NCBI RefSeq assembly: GCF_014324365.1
Contig: NZ_QEIG01000013.1
Span: 1 to 64,000 of the forward strand
Length of the DNA stretch: 64,000 nt
Direction: 5' to 3'
Origin: Algoriphagus sp. AK58
Lineage (GTDB): Bacteria > Bacteroidota > Bacteroidia > Cytophagales > Cyclobacteriaceae
Both the position numbers and the translations under genes were made by a program. Each line of letters opens with the position of its first letter. Positions within the stretch are counted from its first letter, which is position 1. Below, piece by piece: positions 1 to 7,813 of the stretch. The notes under the pieces are model-generated. The model was not told the origin of the DNA and did not search any database. It was given only the letters and a program-made list of their open reading frames with translations.

Positions 1-441
1 GTCTCCATAATGTGACTCATATCATTCTTTATCACTAATCTCGTACTTATAAAATTCTCACTTTTTTTTGTTTAATCAGATCTTGCAAAATAAATCGATA
101 GAAGTTAAAGTTTAACAACATATTATAATTAAAATCCTAAATCAAATTTGAAAATTTATAGAAAAAAATATTCATGTTTTTTGGATGTAAAAAAAATTTA
201 AACTGTAGAGGTTTCTTCAACTAATAAAACTGATAGTCAAGGGATTCAAATCACCAAGGACTCCTTGGAGAAATCATAAAAATACCAAACAACTTAAATG
301 ATGGTTCAAAAAAAACATTGAATTAAAAATCAGAATCAATTCAACATTTATATAAAAACATCTTTACTCATTTACGCAAAACCCCGAACATGTGTGGAGT
401 AAACTCGTAAAAAAGTATATTGACTAATAAAGTATTTTAAC
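1..441. other. AT-rich stretch without a recognisable gene
   Basis: No convincing reading frame on either strand. The stretch is very AT-rich. It contains one short perfect palindrome at 254-268 (CCAAGGA-C-TCCTTGG). I found no sequence matching the tRNA-fMet 3' end or the 58973-59020 repeats, so an attachment site cannot be placed here. Confidence 0.6.
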
Positions 442-642
442 ATGTGGCCAACCATCAAATTTTTAGGAACCCTTTTCATTAGCTTCATTGCAATGATTGG
501 AGCATTGGGAGCAGAAAATCCTTTTCCGCTTTTTGCGGTTGCTTGGGGGATTTGGATACTTTATATCCTAAGCCTACGGACAAAAAGGAAAAAGCAACTG
601 GACAGGGAGCGGCTGATTAGGGAAATTTTGGATAAGCTTTAA
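442..642 (+). CDS. Small two-helix membrane protein, unknown function
   Basis: A 66-residue protein not recognised as a known family. Residues about 6-24 and 29-45 are hydrophobic and look like two membrane helices, followed by a strongly basic then charged tail (residues 47-66, RTKRKKQ...). This layout suggests an inner-membrane hairpin with its tail in the cytoplasm. It is the only plus-strand gene in the left 17 kb and converges on the next gene with 14 bases between. Coding status rests on the clean topology alone; an AT-rich leader precedes the ATG and no clear ribosome site is seen. Confidence 0.5.
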   Translation: MWPTIKFLGTLFISFIAMIGALGAENPFPLFAVAWGIWILYILSLRTKRKKQLDRERLIREILDKL

Positions 643-656
643 AAGCAGCCGAAATT

Positions 657-908
657 TCAAATATTTATCCCCTTTTCTCTTAACTCCCTCATACAAGCCG
701 CTAACGTGATTTCATCTCCATTGTCTATTGAAGCAATCGCCAACAAGCACAATTCCTTTAAGTGCCGACCCGCTGAGAGTCGCTCATAAGGCAATTTCAA
801 ATTGGTTGCACAGATCCTTCGAATCTTCATTCTGATACGCTCCTCCAAGGTCACAAATTCTTCCCGAAGACGTTCTTCTTCGAGTGTTAATTTTTTCGAC
901 AAATTCAT
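657..908 (-). CDS. Small charged helical protein, unknown function
   Basis: An 83-residue protein, almost entirely predicted helix: a Glu/Arg-rich first third (LEEERLREEFVTLEERIR), a middle with conserved-looking LPYERLSAGRHLKELCLLA, and a short end. No membrane segment or metal motif. It is probably cytoplasmic and might be a small regulator or accessory protein of the ICE, but I do not recognise the family. It is separated from the next minus-strand gene by about 110 bases, so it may have its own promoter. Confidence 0.5.
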   Translation of the reverse strand: MNLSKKLTLEEERLREEFVTLEERIRMKIRRICATNLKLPYERLSAGRHLKELCLLAIASIDNGDEITLAACMRELREKGINI

Positions 909-1019
909 GTCGACATTTTAAACACTCGAAATAAATCTTGCAAGGTCCATTCTCTTTTTATAGTTCATAGTTTTTCAAGATTGGAAGAATAGGAATTTCA
1001 GACAAAATCCGAAAGCCTG

Positions 1020-1235
1020 TCAGTTTTCCAGATTCCACATCCATCTGTCGGCTGCTTTCGTCCAATCTCCAATTAGATCCCCGGACTGCGAACGCCAATA
1101 AGTTGTCCGGTGAAAGAAAAAGAAAAGCTCCCCTTCTTCTGTTCCGAACCTGTTCGTTAGAAAATAATCCCTGACTAGATCCAAAGTAGGTATTCTGAAA
1201 TCTGATTTCTTCCATTTTTTAGCTCCATCCTTCAT
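1020..1235 (-). CDS. Small Trp-rich protein, unknown (frame uncertain)
   Basis: A 71-residue reading frame with a charged start (MKDGAKKWKKSDFR) and an aromatic, Trp-rich second half (FFFFHRTTYWRSQSGDLIGDW). A second open frame of 85 residues (958-1215, also minus, also ATG) overlaps almost all of it; only one is likely real. I prefer this one because its residue mix looks more like a folded protein, but this is weak evidence. Function unknown. A frameshifted remnant joining both frames is also possible. Confidence 0.35.
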   Translation of the reverse strand: MKDGAKKWKKSDFRIPTLDLVRDYFLTNRFGTEEGELFFFFHRTTYWRSQSGDLIGDWTKAADRWMWNLEN

Positions 1236-1345
1236 AGTCTTTTTGATTTAGTGGAGCGATAAACTTCCTGCAAGGATTTCTCTGTTACTCAGAAGTACCA
1301 CCGAAGGGGGTCATTTTTTTTGGCGGGAGGCAAGAAAAAATTGAC

Positions 1346-1372
1346 AAAAAAAGGGGGATTATTCCTCCCCCT
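1346..1372 (-). terminator. Intrinsic terminator after ardC
   Basis: On the minus strand the stem is AGGGGGA/TCCCCCT (1366-1372 with 1352-1358) with a short loop that includes the ardC stop codon, followed by seven T residues (+ strand A-run 1346-1352). This is a standard rho-independent terminator overlapping the end of the gene. Confidence 0.75.
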
Positions 1373-2264
1373 CCTGGTCAATTCCAAGAATATAATTCGC
1401 TGCTTGATGTGCCTTTTGGGCAGCATAGATCAACATTTTTGGATCTTCCTCTAATGGCTTAAACCATCCTTTCAGATAGGCCAAGGAGTTTTTGAAATTG
1501 GCATCCTTAATTCCGGCAAGAGCATTCAAAAAACTGGCTCCCATTTCGGCGATCAATTCCTCTTTTGAATATTCTACTGAACCAAAACCAACCAAAGCCG
1601 GTCTTTCTGCAAATCTTCCTAATCTGATCGTATGGCCTGTGCTATGGATCATTTCATGAAAAAGCACAGAATAATATTGCTCGTCACCTTTGAAGGATTC
1701 TTTATTCGGCATATTGATGAAATCTCTGGAAGGGCTGTAAAATGCCTCGTCTCCTTTATGAACAATATTCGGACAAGTGGTGTAGCCTGCAATGATGGAT
1801 TCGCAATTTTCGATTGGGGAAAAAACCCTTTCATCGGCACCTTCAATGGAAAAATCGATTCCTTCTATCTGATCGATGTTGAAAACAGTCCAGATAAAGG
1901 GGGTAAACTTTCTTCCAAAAAGATCCTCGTTTTCTCCTTCTTCATTGGTAGCCTTTCCTTTTACAAACTTGGAAATCTTCCAGAATACGACTTTAGAACC
2001 TTTTTCATCCTTTTTGACATTTCCGCCAAGGTGTTTTGCCTGATTGTAGGTCAGAAAATAAGGACTTTTGAATTTCTTGGAGATGGTAACCCAAGCCAGC
2101 CAAAGTGCATTGAATCCCAAATAAGGACGGTTCGAAGCATAATTCTTCGGAGAGTTTTTAGGACTCCATACTTGTTCCCAAGTAAGGTTTTCATTTTGGA
2201 TACCTTCGATGATTTCGTTGGTAACGGTTTCCGCTAATTGGTTGAAATTTTCCCAAGTCTTCAT
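1359..2264 (-). CDS. ardC: ArdC-family antirestriction protein
   Basis: A 301-residue protein of the ArdC family, known to protect incoming single-stranded DNA from host nucleases during conjugation. The N-terminal half (about 5-125) is the single-strand DNA-binding ArdC domain (NRPYLGFNALWLAW, YNQAKHLGG). The C-terminal half is a zincin-like metallopeptidase domain with HEMIH at residues 203-207 and a downstream glutamate in SKEELIAEMGASF as probable third zinc ligand. Full length for the family. Such genes typically sit in the leading region of conjugative elements, which fits its place near one ICE end. It has its own terminator and a long upstream non-coding region. Confidence 0.92.
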   Translation of the reverse strand: MKTWENFNQLAETVTNEIIEGIQNENLTWEQVWSPKNSPKNYASNRPYLGFNALWLAWVTISKKFKSPYFLTYNQAKHLGGNVKKDEKGSKVVFWKISKFVKGKATNEEGENEDLFGRKFTPFIWTVFNIDQIEGIDFSIEGADERVFSPIENCESIIAGYTTCPNIVHKGDEAFYSPSRDFINMPNKESFKGDEQYYSVLFHEMIHSTGHTIRLGRFAERPALVGFGSVEYSKEELIAEMGASFLNALAGIKDANFKNSLAYLKGWFKPLEEDPKMLIYAAQKAHQAANYILGIDQEGEE

Positions 2265-3089
2265 GGTTGCAGAGTTTTAGAGTGTGACAGAAAAGGATTG
2301 ATAAAGAGATTATTTAGTTGTTCATCAGTCACATAAAGCCCGGTTATATCCAAGGATATTAGGAAGATCGACCCGACGCTTAAACTGAGATTTTTCCCGA
2401 GTACAAGGGGTAATTTTTTGGGAGTGAAGGGCGATATGTGGGCGTGAAGTGACATTTTTTTTATCCACTGGTATTGAGGTTCTGACCGACATGCAACCCA
2501 TAGAGTGTGGTTCTGCATAGGGCAAAAGCCTGGGATAAAAAACTGGGAGGCAGTCCGTAGGAGACCCTGTTTTTTTAGATCAGGGCGGAGCGCACTTTTG
2601 ACTGTTGCAGGTTCGCACTCAACCTTTGCATCGTCGTGTCATACACCGAAGACCGGGGGATTGAGAAGAAAAAAATGGAACGGAGCGCTCACCGACCGAA
2701 ACGGACAAAAATCTCGATGTACTCGGAAGAAAAATCGGAAACAGGCTTGCCCCCTAAAGGAGGCTCGGGCTACGGCTTCACGAAACGGCCTTTCCGAGTC
2801 CCAGGCTTGCCAGGACTTAGAGAAGGGTAAGTGGAGTGAAGCGGTAGCCGTGGGGAGTGAAAGCCCTTTCCTAGAGTGGAGAGAAAGGAGCTGTCATTTG
2901 AAAAATGGCGCGAATGAATCGGAACGAAAGGAGTGGGCGAAACGGGGGAAATGACTTAGGGATGTTATTGGAAATCCATTTGAAAAGGAGTCTTTAACTT
3001 CAACCGATTGAAGGTAACCCAACCTTAGGAATGCTTATCTTCATCTAAAGAAAATAGAGGATCGTATCTACACCTGATTGAACTTTGAG
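2265..3089. other. Long intergenic region with repeat copy and purine-rich GC block
   Basis: No supported gene in 825 bases. It holds repeat copy 1 (2538-2574). From about 2580 to 2960 the composition changes to a G-rich, purine-rich block with several variants of GGAGTGAA (near 2420, 2833, 2854) and GGAGTGGGCG near 2930. An open frame of 149 codons crosses this block on the plus strand but is Lys/Arg/Ser/Gly-rich without hydrophobic pattern, so I read it as non-coding. A structured RNA or a transfer/replication site is possible; nothing here proves either. Confidence 0.5.
2538..2574. repeat. 37-bp near-palindrome, copy 1
   Basis: Begins AAAAACTGGGAGGCAG and ends GGAGACCCTGTTTTT. The ends pair (AAAAAC with GTTTTT, GGG with CCC), and inside TCC pairs with GGA around a three-base loop, here GTA. 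A second copy at 26891-26927 differs at a single base, which lies in the loop. Runs of A before and T after the stem would allow it to act as a terminator on either strand. Confidence 0.85.
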
Positions 3090-5042
3090 TTAAGAGCGCT
3101 GTATCCTTACCGCATTCAAAATTGCCAGCAATGCCACTCCCACATCAGCAAAGACTGCTTCCCACATGGTGGCAAGGCCTCCGGCACCCAGTGCCAGTAC
3201 AATGACCTTCACTCCAAAAGCCAGGCTGATATTTTGCCATACGATCCGTTTTGTCTGTTTGCCCAACTGAATGGCAGTTGCAATTTTTGAGGGCTGGTCA
3301 GTCTGAATGACAACATCAGCTGTCTCAATGGCTGCATCACTACCCAAACCACCCATTGCAATTCCCACATCGGCCAGAGCAAGGACAGGAGCATCGTTGA
3401 TACCGTCCCCCACAAAAGCAATGACCCGGCTGGTATCCTTTTTCAATTCTTCTACTTTTTCCACCTTCTGCTCCGGTAACAAATCACCAAAGGCTTTATC
3501 TATTCCGAGAGATTTTGCCACTTGTTGAGTCACTGCATTCTTGTCTCCTGACAGCATGATCAGTTCCCGAACTCCTAATTTGTGTAGTTCATTGATGGCC
3601 TGAACAGCATCTTCTTTGAGTTCATCCGCGATCACTAGATATCCCGCATATTTTTGGTCTACTGCTACATGGATAACGGTATTGACCTCCCCGGCTGCAT
3701 CAGTATGGGTAACAATCCCTTCCTTATCCAGCAGTTTTTGATTGCCTACCAGCACATGCTTGCCATTTACAATACCTTTAAGTCCGTGCCCGGCAATTTC
3801 CTCCTGTTGTTCGGGTTCTGAAATTTCTCCTCCTTGCTTTTTAGCATACTCTGTAATGGCTTTTGCGATGGGATGGGTGGATTTGCTTTCCATTGCTGCT
3901 GTCAGACTAAGCCAATCTAGTGTACTTCCCTCCATGGTCACGGCTTTCTGAACTTCAAACACACCCTTGGTAAGTGTGCCTGTTTTGTCCATCACCACGG
4001 TATTTACGCTGGTCATGAGGTCAAGAAAGTTGGAACCTTTGAACAGTATGCCTTTTCGGGAGGCTGCACCAATACCTCCGAAATAACCAAGTGGGATAGA
4101 AACAACCAACGCACAGGGGCATGAGATCACCAAAAAGATCAAGGCCCGGTAAAGCCATGCTTCAAACACATAGTCTTCCACAAAGAAATAAGGCAGGAAG
4201 GCAAGGCCGATGGCCAGAAAGGTGACAATGGGTGTATAGACCCGTGCAAACTTACGGATGAACTGTTCAGTTTTTGCCTTGCGTGAGGTGGCGTTCTGGA
4301 CTAGTTCAAGGATTCGTGCAATTGAACTTTCATTGAACCGCCTGATAACTTTCAATTCAATCAGCCTATCGAGGTTCACCATTCCAGCCAGTACATTTTC
4401 TCCTTTGTTGTAGGTCGCAGGTTTGCTTTCGCCGGTCAAGGCGGAGGTATTGAAACTTCCTTTTTCACTGATCATTTCCCCATCGAGGGGTACTTTTTCT
4501 CCGGGTTTCACCTGTATGGTTTCCCCAATCTGTACTTCCTCCGGGTGTACGGACACCGTTTGTCCACCTCTAAAAACCGAAGCCGAATCGGGGCGGATGT
4601 CTAACAGGGCTTTGATGTTTCGCTTGGCCCGGTTCACAGCCGCATCCTGAAACAACTCACCGATGGCATAGAAAAGCATCACCGCCACCGCCTCGGGATA
4701 TTCCCCTATGGCAAACGCCCCCAATGTGGCTATGCCCATGAGGAAAAATTCAGTGAACACATCACCTTTTACGATGGACTTCCAGCCTTTGACCAATACC
4801 GGCCATCCCACGGGCAAATAGGCCAGCACATACCAGCCAATGCGGATCCATCCCTGGAAAATTGAAGGCTGTCCCAACTGGTCAGCGGCAATTCCAGTAA
4901 GTAGTATGACAAAGCTCACCATACCACTTCCCCAAGTTTGCAGGAAAGTTGGAGAGGTTTTTTCCTCTTCCTTTTTTGGTTTGCCTGGATGCTGGTCAGT
5001 GCTGCAGCAGGCTTTATCGTCTAAGTGATTTGTATTAGTCAT
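3090..5042 (-). CDS. zntA: P1B-type Zn/Cd/Pb-exporting ATPase
   Basis: A 650-residue heavy-metal P-type ATPase that exports divalent metal from the cytoplasm using ATP. The start is short: there is no N-terminal HMA domain, only a tail with Cys-Cys and His (residues 7-20). Visible motifs: TGES near 203 (actuator), SCPCAL at 307-312 (CPC metal site in the membrane), DKTGT at 352 (phosphorylated Asp), GDGINDAP (nucleotide domain), a Lys in the seventh helix (FGVKVIV) and an Asp in the last helix (ADVGVALLAILN, about 633). The CPC plus Lys plus Asp set points to the zinc/cadmium/lead group rather than copper. Last gene of the metal efflux operon. Confidence 0.93.
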   Translation of the reverse strand: MTNTNHLDDKACCSTDQHPGKPKKEEEKTSPTFLQTWGSGMVSFVILLTGIAADQLGQPSIFQGWIRIGWYVLAYLPVGWPVLVKGWKSIVKGDVFTEFFLMGIATLGAFAIGEYPEAVAVMLFYAIGELFQDAAVNRAKRNIKALLDIRPDSASVFRGGQTVSVHPEEVQIGETIQVKPGEKVPLDGEMISEKGSFNTSALTGESKPATYNKGENVLAGMVNLDRLIELKVIRRFNESSIARILELVQNATSRKAKTEQFIRKFARVYTPIVTFLAIGLAFLPYFFVEDYVFEAWLYRALIFLVISCPCALVVSIPLGYFGGIGAASRKGILFKGSNFLDLMTSVNTVVMDKTGTLTKGVFEVQKAVTMEGSTLDWLSLTAAMESKSTHPIAKAITEYAKKQGGEISEPEQQEEIAGHGLKGIVNGKHVLVGNQKLLDKEGIVTHTDAAGEVNTVIHVAVDQKYAGYLVIADELKEDAVQAINELHKLGVRELIMLSGDKNAVTQQVAKSLGIDKAFGDLLPEQKVEKVEELKKDTSRVIAFVGDGINDAPVLALADVGIAMGGLGSDAAIETADVVIQTDQPSKIATAIQLGKQTKRIVWQNISLAFGVKVIVLALGAGGLATMWEAVFADVGVALLAILNAVRIQRS

Positions 5043-5055
5043 CGTCTAATCTGTT

Positions 5056-5673
5056 TTAATCAGTGAAAAAGGAAATGATGCCAGTGAGAATAAGTATGCC
5101 ACCGGAAATCAGTCCTGCATTATGTTCCAATTTGTGCCAGTTGAATCGGTGTAGTCCTTTTTGGGCCAGGTAAACCCAAAAAGTAATCCCTAACACGGAA
5201 ACGATAGTGTAGAGCAGTCCCACAGCTAGGATCATTGGAAAGCCATGAGTTCCTGCCATAAGGAAGTAGGCTTCAATTTCCAGGCAGGGCGAAAGAAACA
5301 TGGTGAATACCAGCAAAGTCACAACCTGCGCTGCACCTGCTTTTTCCAGCTTTTGTTTTTCAGCAATGTGAAAGTGGTGGTGACGGTGGTGTTGAATGAC
5401 AAAATATAAGCCGATGGCTATAAGCAATCCAGGAATGACCCAACGGGTGTAAGTGTGTAGGTTTTCAGAAAGTGACAAGCTGAACAAACCCAAAAACACT
5501 CCTAACAAAAAGGTACTCAGCGAGTGGGCCAAAGCTGCCATCGCCGCAATGCGAACCGTCTTGATTCCCTCCCAACCAAATTTTTCTTTCAGGGCCAGCA
5601 CCGGCAGCCAATGGCTGGGAATCAGTCCATGAAGGAGACTGAGCATAATGGTACCGGTGAGTAGAGCGGTCAT
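5056..5673 (-). CDS. RcnA/UreH-like metal transporter membrane protein
   Basis: A 205-residue inner-membrane protein with about six helices. The first helix carries HGLIPSHWLPV, the second region has AHSLSTFLLG, and a very His-rich stretch (HHRHHHFH) lies in a cytoplasmic or periplasmic loop near residues 95-105. This layout resembles the RcnA nickel/cobalt exporter and UreH/TauE-type membrane proteins. Its place between the Zn/Cd ATPase and a DUF3703 gene in a metal operon supports a role in metal export. Substrate is not decided by the sequence; nickel or cobalt is the best guess. Confidence 0.72.
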   Translation of the reverse strand: MTALLTGTIMLSLLHGLIPSHWLPVLALKEKFGWEGIKTVRIAAMAALAHSLSTFLLGVFLGLFSLSLSENLHTYTRWVIPGLLIAIGLYFVIQHHRHHHFHIAEKQKLEKAGAAQVVTLLVFTMFLSPCLEIEAYFLMAGTHGFPMILAVGLLYTIVSVLGITFWVYLAQKGLHRFNWHKLEHNAGLISGGILILTGIISFFTD

Positions 5674-5687
5674 TGTTTAGGACTATT

Positions 5688-6056
5688 TTATTTTTTGAAC
5701 TGATTTATTATTGCCTTCAAATCTGCTGGTATTTCCATAGGCAAGAGAGGCGGAACATTGGCGCCCCCAGTATTCCCTACAGGTATTTTCCCTACAAAGG
5801 ATTTTACTCCACCTACAAAGAGCCTGAGAATCTGACCCCGTATTTCCTTCCAGTCTTTGATTTTAAAGCCAAACCGAAGCATGAACCAATGTACTTCAGA
5901 ATGCTGGTAAGGATAGGGCTGACCAAGGATGTGGGCCCTTTCCAGATGCTGCCAAGCTTCCTTTAAAAACCACTTCCCCAGTTTATCCCGATATGCATCC
6001 AGTTCTTTTTGATAATGTGGCTTTAAGCCTTCTGGCATGGTGGTATTAAATTTCAT
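5688..6056 (-). CDS. DUF3703-family protein
   Basis: A 122-residue soluble protein with the DUF3703 look: an amphipathic helical start, then AWQHLERAHILGQPYPYQHSEVH, and an Arg-rich helix RGQILRLFVGG. No signal peptide or membrane helix. Function of the family is unknown, but members are known to occur beside Czc/Cus efflux pumps and mercury genes, as here. The His/Glu pairs around residues 36-56 could bind metal, which would fit a small cytoplasmic metal handler; that is inference. Confidence 0.78.
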   Translation of the reverse strand: MKFNTTMPEGLKPHYQKELDAYRDKLGKWFLKEAWQHLERAHILGQPYPYQHSEVHWFMLRFGFKIKDWKEIRGQILRLFVGGVKSFVGKIPVGNTGGANVPPLLPMEIPADLKAIINQFKK

Positions 6057-6165
6057 ATGCTCCTATTCATCCTAAGTTGTGAGGGTTTCCATGTTGCATG
6101 GTTTCATTTCATTGGATGTTTGACTTAAAATTACTAGTAAACCCAATGCATAGTACTTGCAATAT

Positions 6166-6582
6166 TCATCCTGCACATTTCCCGCAAATCCCCTTAACTA
6201 CCAAGTTGGCTTCTTCTCCTTTGAACATGCTTGGCAGTTCAATTTCGGGGATTTTATACTTTGGCAAGCAGAAGGTTTCGCTACATACCCGACAATGAAA
6301 ATGCACATGCAGGTCCCTTTCGATATTACACTCGCATCCCTCTTCGCATAGGGCGTATTTAGGCGCTCCGGTACCGTCATCGATACTGTGTACCAGTCCA
6401 TTTTCCTGAAAGGTTTTCAGGGTACGGAATAGCGTCACCCGGTCTGACTTTTCAAATGCCTTTTCCAAGTCGGAAAGGCTGATGGCCGTCTCTTGACCTG
6501 CCAGTGCTTCCAACACCAACAGCCTCATGGCTGTTGGTCGGATGTCTTTCTGATTGAGTCTATCTTCGAGTTCTTTGATCAT
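6166..6582 (-). CDS. Fur-family metal-responsive repressor
   Basis: A 138-residue Fur-family regulator. The N-terminal winged helix (about 1-75) includes RPTAMRLLVLEAL and SDRVTLFRTLKTFQENGLVH. The C-terminal dimer and metal domain has HVHFHCRVCSETFCL and ends with a CGKC pair, so structural zinc binding through CxxC pairs is likely. It sits inside the efflux operon between czcB and the DUF3703 gene, 14 bases from czcB, so it probably controls this operon. Whether it senses zinc (Zur-like) or another metal cannot be told. I saw no obvious Fur box, but the main candidate promoter is at 12753-12780. Confidence 0.9.
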   Translation of the reverse strand: MIKELEDRLNQKDIRPTAMRLLVLEALAGQETAISLSDLEKAFEKSDRVTLFRTLKTFQENGLVHSIDDGTGAPKYALCEEGCECNIERDLHVHFHCRVCSETFCLPKYKIPEIELPSMFKGEEANLVVKGICGKCAG

Positions 6583-6596
6583 AAGGATGATTCATT

Positions 6597-7799
6597 TTAA
6601 TGTCCGTGTCCTTCTCCTTCTTCTTCGGTATTTTTGGCTTTAGCCAACAAGGTGAAAGCACCTTTGGTGACCACTTGAAGGGTACTTAGGTCCTTTTCTG
6701 CATCGGCCAAAGAAATCTGGGTATAGCCATCTTCGGTATATCCTTTGATGACTTCCATCATTTCAAAATCATGAACGGTTGCACCGTTTTCTGTTTTTTC
6801 TCCTGTATAGGCAAAGACATATTGTTTTCCACCAAACCGAACGATTCCTTCCTCTTGGATAGCCAATACTTCGTTGCTGTCGGTTTCGATCCTTGCAGCT
6901 ATATACATTCCCGGTTTCAGATCTTCGTGCATCTTTTCTAAGTGGCCATGTACAGTCACCGACCGGTCTTCCCGCACTCCGCTACCTATCAGAAATACTT
7001 CTGCTTCCCGCCATTCTTCAGGAGAATTCGCCAATGCAAAGCGGATCCGTTGTCCTTCCTGCACTCTGGGGATGTCGTTTTCATACACGGTAAGTTCCAC
7101 ATGCAGGTCTTCGGCATTGGTAATGTCCATGATCACATCTTGTGGGTTGATGTATTTGCCCACATTGGTATAAATCTCCCGAACGGCTCCATTGACCGGA
7201 GCGAAAATATTTACTGAAGCCGAGATAGTACCCTCACGGATTTTTGCGGGATTGAAGCCAATGAGCTTCAATCGTTCTTCCATAGTTTTAATCCGGGCTT
7301 CATTAGCCAGAAAGTCACTTTTGGCTTGCTGAAATGTTTTACCAGAAGCTACTTTTTCATCAAAAAGCTCCTTCTGACGGTCAAATTCGGCTTTCAGAAA
7401 TTCCTGTTTGGCCAGACTCTCCAGGTATTCCTGTTGAAACTGGATGAACTCCGGATTTTCAATTACCACCAATAGCTGACCTTTTTTAACCTTGGTGCCA
7501 GGCAGCATTTCAGTGTATTTCACAAAGCCTCCATAGGGCATATGGATGGAAATATTGCTTTGCGGGGGCACGTCAATCACACCGTTGACCCGGAGTTCCG
7601 AACCAATCACCCGCTTCTCAAGGCTTCCGAATTTGATACCTGCCTGCTCAAACTGCGCTTTGGTAAGTTCCACTGTATTCTCACTTTCTGTATGATTCAC
7701 CTCAATGACTTCCTCATCTTGTGGTCCGCAGGAGGAAATGGTCAATCCCAGGAGAAGAGCCATTGAAGTTTTGCTGATGTATTTGAATATATTTTTCAT
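6597..7799 (-). CDS. czcB: CzcB/CusB-type RND adaptor lipoprotein
   Basis: A 400-residue membrane-fusion protein that links the inner-membrane RND pump to the outer-membrane channel. It starts with a lipoprotein signal (lipobox TISSC, Cys24). The barrel-sandwich and hairpin region is at about 80-230 (PYGGFVKYTEMLPGTKVKKGQ; coiled-coil hairpin 120-175), followed by beta-barrel and membrane-proximal domains. The extreme C-terminus is acidic and His-containing (EEEGEGHGH), a possible metal-binding tail. It follows the pump gene by 14 bases and is certainly co-transcribed with it. Confidence 0.93.
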   Translation of the reverse strand: MKNIFKYISKTSMALLLGLTISSCGPQDEEVIEVNHTESENTVELTKAQFEQAGIKFGSLEKRVIGSELRVNGVIDVPPQSNISIHMPYGGFVKYTEMLPGTKVKKGQLLVVIENPEFIQFQQEYLESLAKQEFLKAEFDRQKELFDEKVASGKTFQQAKSDFLANEARIKTMEERLKLIGFNPAKIREGTISASVNIFAPVNGAVREIYTNVGKYINPQDVIMDITNAEDLHVELTVYENDIPRVQEGQRIRFALANSPEEWREAEVFLIGSGVREDRSVTVHGHLEKMHEDLKPGMYIAARIETDSNEVLAIQEEGIVRFGGKQYVFAYTGEKTENGATVHDFEMMEVIKGYTEDGYTQISLADAEKDLSTLQVVTKGAFTLLAKAKNTEEEGEGHGH

Positions 7800-7813
7800 T
7801 GTTGAATGTCTTT

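Noticed and set aside
1632..2237. 201-codon plus-strand frame opposite ardC
   Set aside because: Antisense shadow of a well-supported gene; no ribosome site or known motif.
2261..2525. Two overlapping frames of 85 and 66 codons upstream of ardC on the minus strand
   Set aside because: Low-quality composition, overlapping each other, and one overlaps the ardC start. More likely leader DNA.
2505..2954. 149-codon open frame on the plus strand
   Set aside because: Amino-acid mix (Lys/Arg/Ser/Gly) lacks a folding pattern, there is no ribosome site, and it runs through the 37-bp palindrome. Read as non-coding.
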